Positions 8,853 through 19,641 of a stretch of DNA of 64,000 nucleotides are shown here, one piece after another. A program made the translations under genes and the position numbers. This DNA is from Calamus simplicifolius. Lineage: Eukaryota > Streptophyta > Magnoliopsida > Arecales > Arecaceae. How positions within the stretch are numbered: position 1 is the first letter of the stretch; each line of letters opens with the position of its first letter. The notes under the pieces were generated by a model. The model ran no database searches. It had not been told where the DNA came from and was given only the letters and a program-made list of their open reading frames with translations. Location: the NCBI GenBank assembly GCA_900491605.1, contig UESW01004077.1:62001-126000 (forward strand), in the 5' to 3' direction.

Positions 8853-11014
8853 TTAAGGGTCAGGAGCTGGATCAGTTCCGGCAGTGCCCTCAACAATGCT
8901 CGGGGAAGCCTGGCTCGTTTCTCCCACTTCAAAGGTTGCCGTTTCCTCGGCGACGGATTTGAAGCGTCCTTCAGGGGCCGCGGCCTCACTAGCATCTAGA
9001 ATAGTGTTGAGGTCAATGTCCGAAACATCATCGTATTCAGCCTCTTCAGCTCCTAGGGTACAAGCCTTAGAAGTTTCAACATCCAAGAAAGAGAGGTCCC
9101 ATTCTGGATGCTCCTTGGATATCTTATTTCGAACGTCCTCCACACCAAGCTGGAAAGCGTCGGCACAGATTGCATCTTGTTCACACCTGAGTAGAGCAAG
9201 CCGCATCTCAGCTTCAGCAACTTGATTTCGATGTGAGGCGACCTGCGACTCAGTTTCAGCAGTTTGACTCTGCAGTAAGGCAATCTGCTCCTCGGTCTCA
9301 GCGACCCGCCTTTCGAGCTCTGAGCCCCTCCCTCGACTGGATGCCAATTCCCCTTGCAGTGTCCGTATCTGGCTCCGGTTCTCCAGCTCTGCCTTCTTCA
9401 TATGCAAAAACAGAGTTAGCCAGTGCCACGATGAGCCAACAAGGGAAGCCAAAAAGGGGTAGTACCATACCTCCTCCTCCTGCCAGGATAACTTCTGGGT
9501 CAACTCCTTGACCTCATCAAAAGCCCTCAATTTATCAGCCTTAACCCGCTCGATTCTGCACTTGAGATCACTGATCTTCGACTGCCTACTGTCAGCTTCT
9601 CCCCAGGCTTGGGAGAGCTCGCTATCGAGTTGGGTTAGCTTTTCCTGGTGCCACTTGATCCTGTCATCCCTGTCAGCAATACCATGGTTGAGTTGTCGTA
9701 CCTTCTCCTCCAACTCGCCAAGCATTTTGTTCAGGCGATTTCTCTCCTCGATGGCTTCTCTCCTCTACCAGCCTAGGCTTTCACTAAACTATTTCTTAAC
9801 AGTCTCCATTTCTCCAGCATGCTTAGATGTGATCTACGATAACTCCAGGCATGCGTCATCGTACCTCGCCAGGAGCCCTTGTAGCTCTTTAACTTTGAGC
9901 CTCAGCTTGGACGCGTCATCTAGGGCGTTCTGAGGCAGCACCCTCATCTTCGCCAAATTCTCGTTGGCGATACCCAGAGCTTGTTCAAATGTATTAGATG
10001 CCTCTGCTCGCGATCGAAGCTCGGCGCTGACTCTCCTGGCCTGGGCACTGGCCCCTGTCGCCAGGTTCAAGCGCCAGCACAGCGCCCTGGTGATCAAAAC
10101 ACTTTGCAGAATGAAGCACAAGTGAGAAGAGCGCGACCAAGCTAACCAGAAAGCTGTCACTACTCGGGAATAATAACTCACCCGGGAGATGTAGGACCTG
10201 GCTAGCCCCATGAGGGTGGAATTGTTGATCTCGGAGAGAAGATAGGCTTCCGTCACCACATTCCGTTGGCCAAACGTGGCATCAACCAGGTCTAGGTCTG
10301 CGAACTCATTCGCCGAGGGACCTACGCTCAGGTACAGTGCTGACCTCATTAGGGCAGCAAACGCCGCCTCGACAGCCGATTCTGAGCTACCAGGCTGACC
10401 GTCCCCATCCGAAGGATTAGTCCAAGCGACCTCCGACTGAAAAGCCTTTGACCTCTCGGCCTCCCTCAGCAGAATTCTAACCTGGGATTCCTCGGATAAC
10501 TCGGCCAGCCCAGGCACCAATTTTCTCGAAACTTTGGTGGAAGAAGCTTCGGATGTAAGACCTTTACCTTGCTCTCTCCCCTTGTCCGAGCCCCTTCCCT
10601 CGATTATGGGCACCTGCTCCTCCCCCGCAGGCTCCACCAATGCCTCAGTCTGTTCATCAATTTCCCCAACCACTCCAGGAGGAACTTCTCCAGCCGTAGG
10701 CTCCTTTTGAGCCTCCACTACAGTCGGCCCAACGTTGCTGCCCCTAAATCCCTCCTGTCCTCCTGCCAAGGCCAAGGCATTTTCTCGCTCGGAGGAGGGC
10801 CCTCAGAGGCACCGACCTCTGCCATGCCAGCCATTGGCTCACCTTCAAAAGAAGGGGCTCGCAGACAAGCCAACAGAGTTTCATCCGGGCTGTCTACTAT
10901 TTTCACCACTAGAGGACATGGGACCTCAGCAGTCCTCTCTGTATCCTCCTCTGCTTTCAGCGCCTCCGCCATGACTGCTCCAACCTCTGGTGAGCACTCC
11001 TCGGAAAAACGAGC
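8853..11014 (-). pseudogene. Tat#1 antisense ORF, duplicate copy 1 (N-terminus missing)
   Basis: The C-terminal two thirds of a long protein of the plant 'putative gypsy-type transposon' class, encoded antisense to Tat#1. In order it has an acidic Glu/Pro-rich region (about 10500-11010), a conserved segment with LVDATFGQRNVVTEAYLL (about 10235-10290), RALCWRLNLA (about 10055-10085), a long coiled coil (about 9080-9990) and an acidic C-terminus ending DPAPDP before the stop at 8853. The main frame is the same on both sides of the break at 9726-9833, where an in-frame stop lies at about 9767 (CTACCAGCC in plus orientation). Two short hydrophobic inserts within it look like unspliced introns (see separate entry). 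The N-terminus was cut off by the duplication junction. Confidence 0.7.
9393..9470 (-). other. Candidate intron in antisense ORF (also 13113-13190)
   Basis: On the minus strand the segment starts GTATGG and ends GAAG or GAAGAAG. A GGCTAAC branch-point-like element lies 20-odd bases before the end, preceding a T-rich run. It measures 75 or 78 bp, so the frame stays open if it is retained. It encodes a Trp/Leu/Phe-rich stretch of about 25 residues that interrupts a charged coiled coil; its removal would restore the heptad character. Both duplicates keep the splice-like ends. A second candidate with a consensus GTGAGT donor lies at 10102-10181, but its 80-bp length would shift the frame. Confidence 0.4.
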
Positions 11015-12270
11015 TGACACATGGAATCGCAGACATTAGAGTCGACAAATGCAATCGCAGAGTCGACTCCGGAAATCGGCACAGACTTAGAGTCGACACC
11101 TGTACTGTTAGAGCCGACTCCAACAGAAAAGACAGAACGATGGTTTTTTTGGTCACGACTTAGAGTCGACTCCTGGACTGTTAGAGTCGACTCTAGAAGA
11201 TTTTCATATCGACCCCAGAAAAGTCAGAGACGACTCCAGATCGAGCGGATTGGGGATTTTCAATTTAGAGCCGACTCCAGAAAAGTTAGAGCCGACTCCA
11301 GTTTGTCAGAAACGACTCCAGAACTGTCAAAACGTCTCTAAACTTTATCTTTATCTTTTTAATCCCAACGGCTATTACTATATTTGGTTCTAATCCTTCT
11401 TATACTTGTTTCTAACGGATAGTTTTAGGCTATTTATGGATTAAGAAGAATCTATAAGAAGAGGTTTTATTGTATCTGAAAAAGGAGAGGAAAAACAAGA
11501 AAACAAGAGAGAAAAATCAGAAATACAAGAGTGAAATCCATCAGAAAATCAAAAGAAAAAAGAGGAAAGATTCAAAAGGAAAGATTATACTGATCTCCCA
11601 AAAGAAAAGAGAGAGATTTCTAGCATTCCTTGTTCTATTTTGAAGAAATCCCAAAAGAAGAAGCAAGCCCTAGCTTTCTAATCTTCGGAGCTTCAAGAGC
11701 ATTCTAAAAGAAGATTCACTCTAGAGAAGAGAAGAAGCAAGCCACCAAGATCTGCAAATCAGGCTTTGATTCCTATCTCTTTATTATTGTTCTATTATTG
11801 TATATTTGCTCATTGGAGGAGCTTTTAAATTTGTAAAAACGTTATTGTTTGCTGGGTCAATCAGAGGATTGATTCCGTTGAGGCTATTAGCCTTGAGCAA
11901 GCAGTTTGCTTGTGTTGTAAGGTTGTGTGCTGGTGAGCCTTGAAAACCAGCTGGGTTCGTTGTGCATCCGGGAAAACAACAAGTTTGAGTTGCGAGCTTG
12001 CAAAACAACTCTGCTATAATCAGATTGATTATAGTGTGGACCCAAGAGGTACTTGGGAGTGGATGTAGGTGTAGGTACACCGAACCACTATAAAACTTCT
12101 TGTGTTTGCAGTGATTGTTTCCTTCTCTCTTACTCTCTATCTTTGCACACTCTGTTTTAATTCATATACATCTAAGTTTTCACTTCCGCTGGGGGATTGT
12201 TTTTTAAAAGGAGTTTAATTTTTGAAAAATTCAATTCACCCCCCCTCTTGGGTTGCTATCTGGACCAACA
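11015..12270 (+). repeat. Duplicated partial Sirevirus LTR
   Basis: A copy of about 7311-8550, carried along by the tandem duplication and lacking the first ~165 bp of the LTR including its TG end. The GTCGAC motif cluster (11040-11310), TATTTATGG (about 11432) and the CCAACA end are all present. It is not an independent insertion: the sequence downstream of both LTR ends is the same Tat#1 linker. Confidence 0.85.
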
Positions 12271-12572
12271 ACCGAGCTATCACGTCACTCGGCTTCATCG
12301 GAACTATCTTATCTCTCGGCCTAAGCTGAGCTATCACGTCACTCGGCTTCATTAGAGCTATCCCTATACCTCGGCCTCGACCAAGACATTTATTTAAACC
12401 TGAACTAAGTCGGCCGAAGAACGCGAACAAGTCATAACTTGTTCGCAGTCGAAAGGAAGTCTGCAACAAAAAGATTGGCTAAAAAGACAAGCAAATGGGG
12501 GCCGAGGGCCCGTTCATTGGAAACTTCAGACCAAATTACATATCTAAAAAAGCAAAAGTATACAAATAACTC

Positions 12573-15550
12573 TCAAGGGTCAGGAGCTGGATCAGTTCCG
12601 GCAGTGCCCTCAACAACGCTCGGGGAAGCCTGGCTCATTTCGCCCACTTCAAAGGTTGTCGTTTCCTCGGCGACGGATTTGAAGCGTCCTTCAGGGGCCG
12701 CAGCCTCACTAGCATCTAGAATAGTGTTGAGGTCAATGTCCGAAACATCATCGTATTCAGCCTCTTCAGCTCCTGGGGTACAAGCCTTAGAAGTTTCAAC
12801 ATCCAAGAAAGAGAGGTCCCATTCTGGATGCTCCTTGGATATCTTATTTCGAACGTCCTCCACACCAAGCTTGAAAGCGTCGGCACAGATTGCATCTTGT
12901 TCACACATGAGTAGAGCGAGCCGCATCTCAGCTTCAGCAACTTGATTTCAAAGTGAGGCGACCTACCCCTCAGTTTCAGCAGTTTGACTCTGCAGTAAGG
13001 CAATCTACTCCTCGGTCTCAGCGACCCGCCTTTCGAGCTCTAAGCCCCTCCCTAGACTGGATGCCAATTTCCCTTGCAGGGTCCGTATCTGGCTCCGGTT
13101 CTCCAACTCTGCCTTCTTCATATGCAAAAACAGAGTTAGCCAGTGCCACAATGAGCCAACAAGGGAAGCCAAAAAGGGGTAGTACCATACCTCCTCCTCC
13201 TGCCAGGATAACTTATGGGTCAACTCCTTGACCTCATCAAAAGCCCTCAATTTATCAGCCTTTACCCGCTCGATTCTGCCCTTGAGATCACTGATCTTCG
13301 ACTGCCTACTATCAGCTTCTCCCCAGGCTTGGGAGAGCTCGCTATCGAGTTGGGTTAGCTTTTCCTGGTGCCACTTGATCCTGTCATCCCTGTCAGCAAT
13401 ACCACGGTTGAGTTGTCATACCTTCTCCTCCAACTCGCCAAGCATTTTTTTCAGGCGATTTCTCTCCTCGATGGCTTCTCTCCTCTGCCTGCCTAGTCTT
13501 TCACTAAACTGTTTCTTAACAGTCTCCATTTCTCCAGCATGCTTAGATGTGATCTACGATAACTCCAGGCATGCGTCATTGTACCTCGCCAGGAGCCCTC
13601 GTAGCTCTTTAACTTTGAGCCTCAACTTGGACGCGTCATCTAGGGCGTTCTGATGCAGCACCCTCATCTTCGCCAAATTCTCGTTGGCGATACCCAGAGC
13701 TTATTCAAATGTATCAGACGCCTCCGCTCGCGATCGAAGCTCGGCGCTGACTCTCCTGGCCTGGGCGCTGGCCCCTATCGCCAGGTTCAAGCGCCAGCAC
13801 AGTGCCCTGGTGATCAAAGCACTTTGCAGAATGAAGCACAAGTGAGAAGAGTGCGACCAAGCTAACCAGAAAGCAGTCACTACTCTGGAATAATAACTCA
13901 CTCGGGAGATGTAGGACCTGGCTAGCCCCATGAGGGTGGAATTGTTGATCTCGGGGAGAAGATGGGCTTCCGTCACCACATTCTGCTGGCCAAACGTGGC
14001 GTCAACCAGGTCTAGGTCTGCAAACTCATTCGCCGAGGGACCTGTGCCCAGGTACAGTGCTGACCTCATTAGGGCAGCAAACGCCGCCTTGATGACCGAT
14101 TCTGAGCTACCAGGATGATCGTCCCAGTCCGAAGGATTGGTCCGAGCGACCTCCGACTGAGAAGCCTTTGACCTCTCAGCCTCCCTCAGCAAAATTCTAA
14201 CCTGGGATTCCTCGGATAACTCGACCAGCCCAGGCACCAATTTTCCCAAAACTTTGGTGGAAGAAGCTTCGGCTGCAAGACCTTTACCTTGTTCTCTCCC
14301 CTTGTCCGAGCTCCTTCCCTCGATTATGGGCACCTGCTCCTCCCCCGCAGGCTCCACCAATGCCTCGGTCTGTTCATCAATTTCCCCAACCACTCCAGGA
14401 GGAACTTCTCCAGTCGTAGGCTCCTTTTGAGCCTCCACTACAGTCGGCCCAACATCGCTGCCCCTAAATCCCTCCTGTCCTCCTTCCAAGGCCAAAGGAA
14501 TTTTCTCGCTCGGAGGAGGGCCCTCAGAGGAACCGACCTCCACCAAGCCAGCCATTGGCTCACCTTCAAAAGAAGGGGCTCCCAGACAAGCCAACGGAGT
14601 TTCATCCGGGCTGTCTACTATTTCCACCACTAGAGGACATGGGACCTCAGCAGTCCTCTCTGTATCCTCCTCTGCTTTCAGCGCCTCCACCGTGATTGCT
14701 CCAACCTCTTGCGAGCGCTCCTCGGAAAAACGAGCCATCTTCTTGGGCTTGCGTTTCTCCCCTCCGCTACTCTCCCTCGGGCGCTTGCTCAACCCTTTCT
14801 TTATGCGGCCCGATAGTTCAGACTTCTTGGCTGCGGGAACAGAGATCAAGCGGTCAGACCGAGACATACTTGTTCGAGCGAAATCAATGGAAAAAGAAAA
14901 AACCTACTATGTAGCTCAAGGGGCTAAGCCCGGCGGCGAAAAGAGCCTCTTCCGACAGTAAATCGTTAGCAGAAAACGTCCTACCATCGCGAAGGACCTC
15001 CAAGTCCTCCTTCACCTTCTTAGATAGAATCGGATGTGCTTCCACATCTCGAACAAAGTTTCTCCATCCCCGGGGAAAATCGGAGCCGATGTTCCCCTTG
15101 GCAATAAAAAACCTGACCTTCCACTCCTTTATAAATGATGGCTTATCTGTTATCGTCTTGAATAACCTTCGGGGTCCAATGTAAGGCCACTCTGATTTCC
15201 TCCCAGGCATCAGATAATAACAGGCATGAAAGAGAAGAAGAGTTGCCATTACCTGAATCCGGCTACATATTGAGATAAATCCGATGATGCTGCGCCAACT
15301 GTTGGGAGCCACCATTGTCGGGAAAATATTATAGAATCTCATGATTTTCTTCACCAAGGGGTGAAGGGAAAATCGAAGGCCCGCCTTCAGACTGTCTTCA
15401 TAAAGAAAAACCCCGCTCCAGATCTTGTGGAACCCTATGCTCGGGCTACGGCAATCTCAGAATGACATCCGAGGGAATGCCATACTTTTGGCGTATTCTT
15501 CCAAAATCCTCGACGGCAATCTCCGAAACCATATCGTCGGGGCTCATCAT
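12573..15550 (-). pseudogene. Tat#1 antisense ORF, copy 2 (full extent)
   Basis: Encoded opposite to Tat#1 pol and read from 15550/15547 (ATG) down to the stop at 12573. The N-terminal third matches the plant 'putative gypsy type transposon' domain (Pfam PF04195, assigned from memory): RIRQKYGIPSDVILRLP, then after a frameshift AGLRFSLHPLV and MVAPNSWRSIIGFI (about 15295-15330), with SFIKEWKVRFFI near 15120. A premature stop lies near 15454-15456, a frameshift near 15400 and another near 14880. Downstream come a nuclear-signal-like basic patch (KKGLSKRPRESS, about 14780), the acidic region, the LVDATFG block and the coiled coil as in copy 1. The role is unknown; a nuclear protein is inference. 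Confidence 0.75.
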
Positions 15551-15806
15551 CCTGCTGGCCGAAAGAAGCACCGAGCGAGATTACAGAGGAAGCAGAGGGC
15601 AAGATTCTCCAAAGAGGAACGAAAGAGCGCTGCAAACAGGGACGATGCTGTTTCGACTTTGCTTTCCCTCAAAGAAACCGCCTTAAGAGAAAGATAGGGC
15701 GTCCCAAACGAGACACCCGGAATTGCATTTGCGGATGCCTCAAAGGAGCCTTATGTGACGTGCCCTGTAAAGGCACATCTCACAAAGGCACGGCGGCTGC
15801 ACAGCA

Positions 15807-15813
15807 TTAAATA
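15807..15813 (-). promoter_or_regulatory. TATA-like box upstream of the antisense ORF
   Basis: On the minus strand TATTTAA lies about 257 bp before the antisense ORF start at 15550, between that ORF and the 3' LTR. The stretch 15551-15923 contains no other gene and is GC-rich compared with its surroundings. That fits a promoter serving the antisense ORF, but there is no transcript evidence here. Confidence 0.35.
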
Positions 15814-15909
15814 GGGCATCATTGCGCAGGTTGTCAAACCCGGATCCCTCCGTTCAAGTCATGCCACCTGGAATTATACTCCCTACGCCCAAACTTATGT
15901 TTCGAACTA

Positions 15910-15923
15910 GGGAGTGGGGGGCA
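15910..15923 (+). promoter_or_regulatory. Tat#1 polypurine tract
   Basis: GGGAGTGGGGGGCA directly precedes the LTR start TGTGTTGAGG. Its position and composition fit the plus-strand primer of a plus-strand element. Confidence 0.75.
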
Positions 15924-16082
15924 TGTGTTGAGGGGTAAAATCGTTGTGTATCAATAATCGTGCACATGGCTAGGGCTAGCCCTGATTCCTACCCGCTATG
16001 CGACACCCGCCTGAGATAAGTCAGCCTCGGTAAGTTAGGGCGCCTTAGCCCCTCGCCGAGCCAAGGACTCCTAAGGCGCGAA

Positions 16083-16256
16083 TCACATCTCTCGGCCCCA
16101 GCCGAGCTATATCATCTCTCGGCCCCAACCGAGCTATATCACATCTCTCGGCCCCAGCCGAGCTATATCATCTCTCGGCCCTAGCCGAGTTATATCGTCC
16201 CTCGGCTCTAGCCGAGCTATGTCATCTCTCGGCCCCTCTAGCCGAGCTATGTCATC
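16083..16256. repeat. Hairpin-unit minisatellite in Tat#1 LTR
   Basis: About seven units of roughly 25 bp, with the form TCTCGGCCCCAGCCGAGC plus TATATCA. Each unit contains a 6-bp inverted repeat CTCGGC/GCCGAG around a 4-nt spacer. Confidence 0.85.
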
Positions 16257-16511
16257 TATGGAATTCGACGCGGGAGAACCCGAATTCGTGAGATTTCAAA
16301 CAGAAATCATATCCAGGAGTGGCCTAGGACCCGCGAGAGTGGCCTAAGGCCCTGGAGCCTGTCCTCACCAAATTTCAAGACATCAACAAGCTCTCCTAGC
16401 CGTCGATCCTCTAACCAATAAGATACGAATCCTACCGATCTCATAACAAACTGGATTCAGATCCTAACGACTTTCGGACCCATGACGCCCCCAGAGAATC
16501 AGGTGATCCTC

Positions 16512-16519
16512 TATAAATA
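16512..16519 (+). promoter_or_regulatory. TATA box of Tat#1 LTR
   Basis: TATAAATA about 300 bp before the LTR end, in the same relative place as the Tat#2 TATA box at 45414. Confidence 0.65.
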
Positions 16520-16812
16520 GAGTCGTTTGCTGACTCCTCAGGTATGCGCACTTGCTCACTGAAACCCTCTCTCCTTCTACCTTAGCTTCCACCATTAGCG
16601 CTCTGCTCAGAGCCCTGGAGGGACTCTTCAGCGAGAGCCTTCTCTCCATTTTTGTTGATTGCTGATCTCTACTGACTTGAGCATCGGAGGGTCTTCCACA
16701 GAGGGCCACTCCCAACGCCTCTCGCGTGAGGACTATTTTGCAGGTCCACCCAAGCGGAGAGCCCACGCTGTAGCCCGATCGCGCCCGAATCGAAGGACAG
16801 ATTTCGGCAGCA

Positions 16813-16850
<38 letters not shown>
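16813..16850. repeat. (AC)n(AT)n microsatellite at the LTR end
   Basis: Ten AC and nine AT dinucleotides that grow directly out of the CAACA end of the LTR. It probably arose by slippage seeded at the LTR terminus, and it hides the target-site duplication. Confidence 0.9.
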
Positions 16851-17418
16851 GGGACTATTTTTGGTGTTATAAATGACAATGGATGATTAACGATGAATGC
16901 TAATTTTCGTTCATTTCTATCCAATTAAATTAAAAATAAATAAGTAAATAAATAAATCATGCTTCAGACCCTGCTTCATACCCATCTTCATAAATAAAAA
17001 TTTAATTCTTATTTTTATCGATAAAAAATACTAAATCTCTTTTCTATTTCCGTCCTCATCTTTAATAGTATATATAAATAAATTTTGATACAAATTATAA
17101 AATTAATAATATAATTAAAATTTTCATTAAATATATTAATAAATTTAACATTATCTTTTATGTTTATAATTAAATATTATATATAAATATTATAATATTT
17201 AAATATAAATTTAAGTATAAAAGCACGATAGCATATGCATGGCTCTGATCCGGCAATAGGAAAATTAGAAGCTGGGAATCTTATTTGCCTAAGAATCTTG
17301 GGCACCTACGGAAACCATATTAGACTTACAAACTGTATACATCAAGCATTTGAAAAGCTAGTGAAGCTTAAACTGAAAATTAAAACATCAACCAACATAT
17401 ATCAAATAACAGCAATAT
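16851..17418. other. AT-rich DNA, no gene seen
   Basis: AT-rich sequence with no ORF resembling a known protein. I see no repeat boundary. Confidence 0.5.
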
Positions 17419-18194
17419 TAGAAGCTACAAATGGATTGAGTCGGATTGGATCATGCTTGGTCCTGATATGATCTAATTTTATATTCAGATCTTAATTTTG
17501 GATCCAATTCAATTCATTCACTAAGCGAGTTGGATTGGATCGGATTTTTAATAAGAATTTTAAGTCCAAAAGGTTATTCAAACTTATTTGGATCCAACCC
17601 AAAATATTAAATTTGAGTCAAGCATTTAAATTTTTTTATTACTAAACTCTAGTCATTAATAACCAAATATAGATCAATTAAAAATTAAATAAAATTAAAA
17701 AGAATTAACTAAAATTTAAATTATTATTCAAAAATTCTTAATTTTATCCAGGTAAATGATCATCCTTACGTTTATAAGTCATGATATTTAAAATATTTAT
17801 TAATATGCTTAAAGATATTATAAATAAGAATCCACTAAAATAAATAATAAAATATAAATATTTAGATATAATTAGGGGAAAAATATAAGACATAATCTAA
17901 CTATTAAAGATGAAAAAGATAATTAGTTTAAATTAAAGTTCATTCAATAAATTTATAAAACTAATTCCTCTAAATAAAACAAGATTTATATATTAAAGTT
18001 TATGAATCGAGATAAATTGGGTTCGGCTCAGACTGGGTCAAAAAATAAAAGTTTTGGACTTGATCCAGAATTTAGATCAAATCTAATTTTCAAACCCAAA
18101 CTAATCTACGTGTCTCTTAATATGGATCGAGTTGGATTTAACCGAATCAAAACTGGATTGAGTCACGAGTTGATATGACCCATTTGTAACCTTA
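17419..18194. mobile_element. Candidate non-autonomous hAT-like element
   Basis: The left end TAGAAGCTACAAATGG and the right end, read as reverse complement TAAGGTTACAAATGGG, form an imperfect terminal inverted repeat. The inside is AT-rich with repeated GGATTGGATC/GATCCAA-type words near both ends and no ORF. TIRs of the form TA-GG-TTACAAATGGG are common in plant hAT MITEs. The flanking 8-mers (AGCAATAT and CTCACATG) do not match, so target duplication is not supported. Confidence 0.35.
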
Positions 18195-18424
18195 CTCACA
18201 TGTTGAACTTCTTGTTTCATAAATTAGATTCAATTTAATGAGCTTATTGGACCTTATTTTCAATTTAGGATTTTATTTTGGTTCTTATAGAATTTGATCT
18301 CACTTGATCTAACCTCAAAAAAACAAATCTAATTTGCAAATATTAGCTGAAAAAAAAATCTAGGTCTCAAACAAATATATGCTTGAACTAGTAAAACCCA
18401 GCTATATAGAACCAGGCCTACGTA

Positions 18425-19556
18425 GGCCTCGTTTGACTAAGCTTTCGAACGATCCAAAAATGTTTTAAAGGCCTAAAAATACTATTTGCTAAATATTGGA
18501 AAGTTATTTTTATTAAATTTGAAGTCATAAATTCAAACCAAAAGAATAACAATATTTAGTATTATAATATAATAGTAATATAATAATATATATATATAAT
18601 ATATATTCAACAATTATTATAATATATAATATTATATATAAAATATAATTATTATAATTTTATAAATTTATTATAAATATAATATATTACAAAGAGTAAT
18701 ATAAGATAATATAATAATTATAAATACTACAATATAGTATATAAATATAATATTATATATTATATAAAGTTATAACTTTTAATATCACAATAGTAATATA
18801 TCAGAATATTATGTTATTATGTTATTTAATAACAATGATCATAATGTTAATAGTATGTTATAACACAATTATTAAATAATAGTTAAAAGATACATTATAA
18901 TAATTTTATATTATAATCATTATTATATTAGAATATTATTGTATTTCTTATATCATATTATACTAACGAATTAAGAGAACAAAAATATTTAATGCTATAA
19001 TATATTATAACAAAATATAATTATTGGAATTATATGAAAGTATTATTGTAGTTATAATATATTATGTAGTGAAAAATAAGATAATAATAATATTATTCTA
19101 TATAATGTTATAATTTTATAATATAATAATAATATATCATAATATTATGATATTATGTTATTATACTAGATCATAATTTTAATAATTATTATTATTATTA
19201 TAATTATTATATTATAATTATTATATTATAATTATTATATGAGAATATTATTATATTTTCTTAATCATATTATACTATAACATGATATATTTTAATATTA
19301 TTATAATATGATATTATTATATTATAATATTACAAAATAATTTGTAATAATAATTTTTAGTAGGTTAAATTGTGGAAAGTATATTATGCAATATCTTTTA
19401 TAATATTTATTATAAAGTACTTTTTTCTGTTTGTTTATTAAATAGATGTTAAACTCTTACAATACTTTAAAAATGTAGATGTCAATAACAAATAGATTTT
19501 TTCAAAAACCTCTACTTTTAAAAGCTTTATTGCTAATAGCTCTACCAAATAAGGCC
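18425..19556. mobile_element. AT-rich MITE-like element with GGCCT inverted ends
   Basis: The left end GGCCTCGTTTGACTAAGC and the right end, as reverse complement GGCCTTATTTGGTAGAGC, match at 13 of 18 positions. They are flanked by TA at 18423-18424 and 19557-19558. The 1.1-kb interior (about 18540-19350) is an extreme AT low-complexity tract of ATT/TAA/TA words. No ORF. A TA or TTA target would suit a Mariner- or Harbinger-type MITE; the superfamily is not settled. Confidence 0.45.
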
Positions 19557-19641
19557 TAGTTATAGTCGCACTAGATTAAAATTCTACATTTGAAACCATT
19601 TCAAATTGAATTCTTGTGATGGTACATGCAAGTCCAACTTG

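Larger units (their letters stand above)
7311..14735. repeat. 3.72-kb tandem duplication (two units)
   Basis: Unit 1 is about 7311-11014 and unit 2 about 11015-14735, offset 3719-3721 bp. For example, the LTR ends GGACCAACA at 8550 and 12270, and the antisense ORF stops at 8853 and 12573. Each unit joins the 3' portion of the Sirevirus LTR to the C-terminal two thirds of the Tat#1 antisense ORF. At the junction (11014/11015) the antisense ORF sequence CGAGC runs straight into LTR sequence TGACACATGG, with a ~30-bp local repeat. The units differ at scattered bases, so the duplication is not recent. Confidence 0.85.
1..16814 (+). mobile_element. Tat-type Ty3/gypsy element Tat#1 (composite, 3' part)
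   Basis: This is a plus-strand Ty3/gypsy element of the Tat type whose 5' part lies outside the window. Visible parts are RT-RNase H (1-926), an interrupting Sirevirus (about 927-8550), a linker, an antisense extra ORF on the minus strand, a polypurine tract and a 3' LTR (15924-16814). An antisense ORF between pol and the 3' LTR is a known arrangement in Tat-lineage elements. Integrase is missing between RNase H and the antisense ORF, so sequence was lost around the Sirevirus insertion; this is not a clean nested insertion. Grouping the left and right parts as one element is an inference from orientation and order. Confidence 0.7.
15924..16814 (+). repeat. Tat#1 3' LTR
   Basis: It starts TGTGTTGAGGGGTAAAATCG, which parallels the start of the Tat#2 LTR (TGATAAGGGGTAAAATCG), and ends CGGCAGCAACA. 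U3 holds a minisatellite at 16083-16256 of about seven ~25-bp units, each with CTCGGC and GCCGAG arms that can pair. A TATA box TATAAATA lies at 16512-16519. The downstream parts (ACTGACTTG, then GCATCGGAGGGTC) match the Tat#2 LTR at about 45592-45613. The exact first base may be 15924 or 15926. Confidence 0.85.

Noticed and set aside
8884..9933. Plus-strand open frames opposite the antisense ORF (also 12439-13653 and 14289-14961)
   Set aside because: They are the reverse complement of the coiled-coil ORF and carry no recognisable domain. The minus-strand frame has the family motifs.
10102..10181. Second intron in the antisense ORF with perfect GTGAGT donor
   Set aside because: The only nearby acceptors give lengths of 80 or 95 bp, both of which break the frame. 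It is kept only as a weak possibility.
16083..16256. Possible CRISPR-like array (regular 25-bp units)
   Set aside because: The units are contiguous with no unique spacers, lie inside an LTR, and the genome is eukaryotic. It is a minisatellite.
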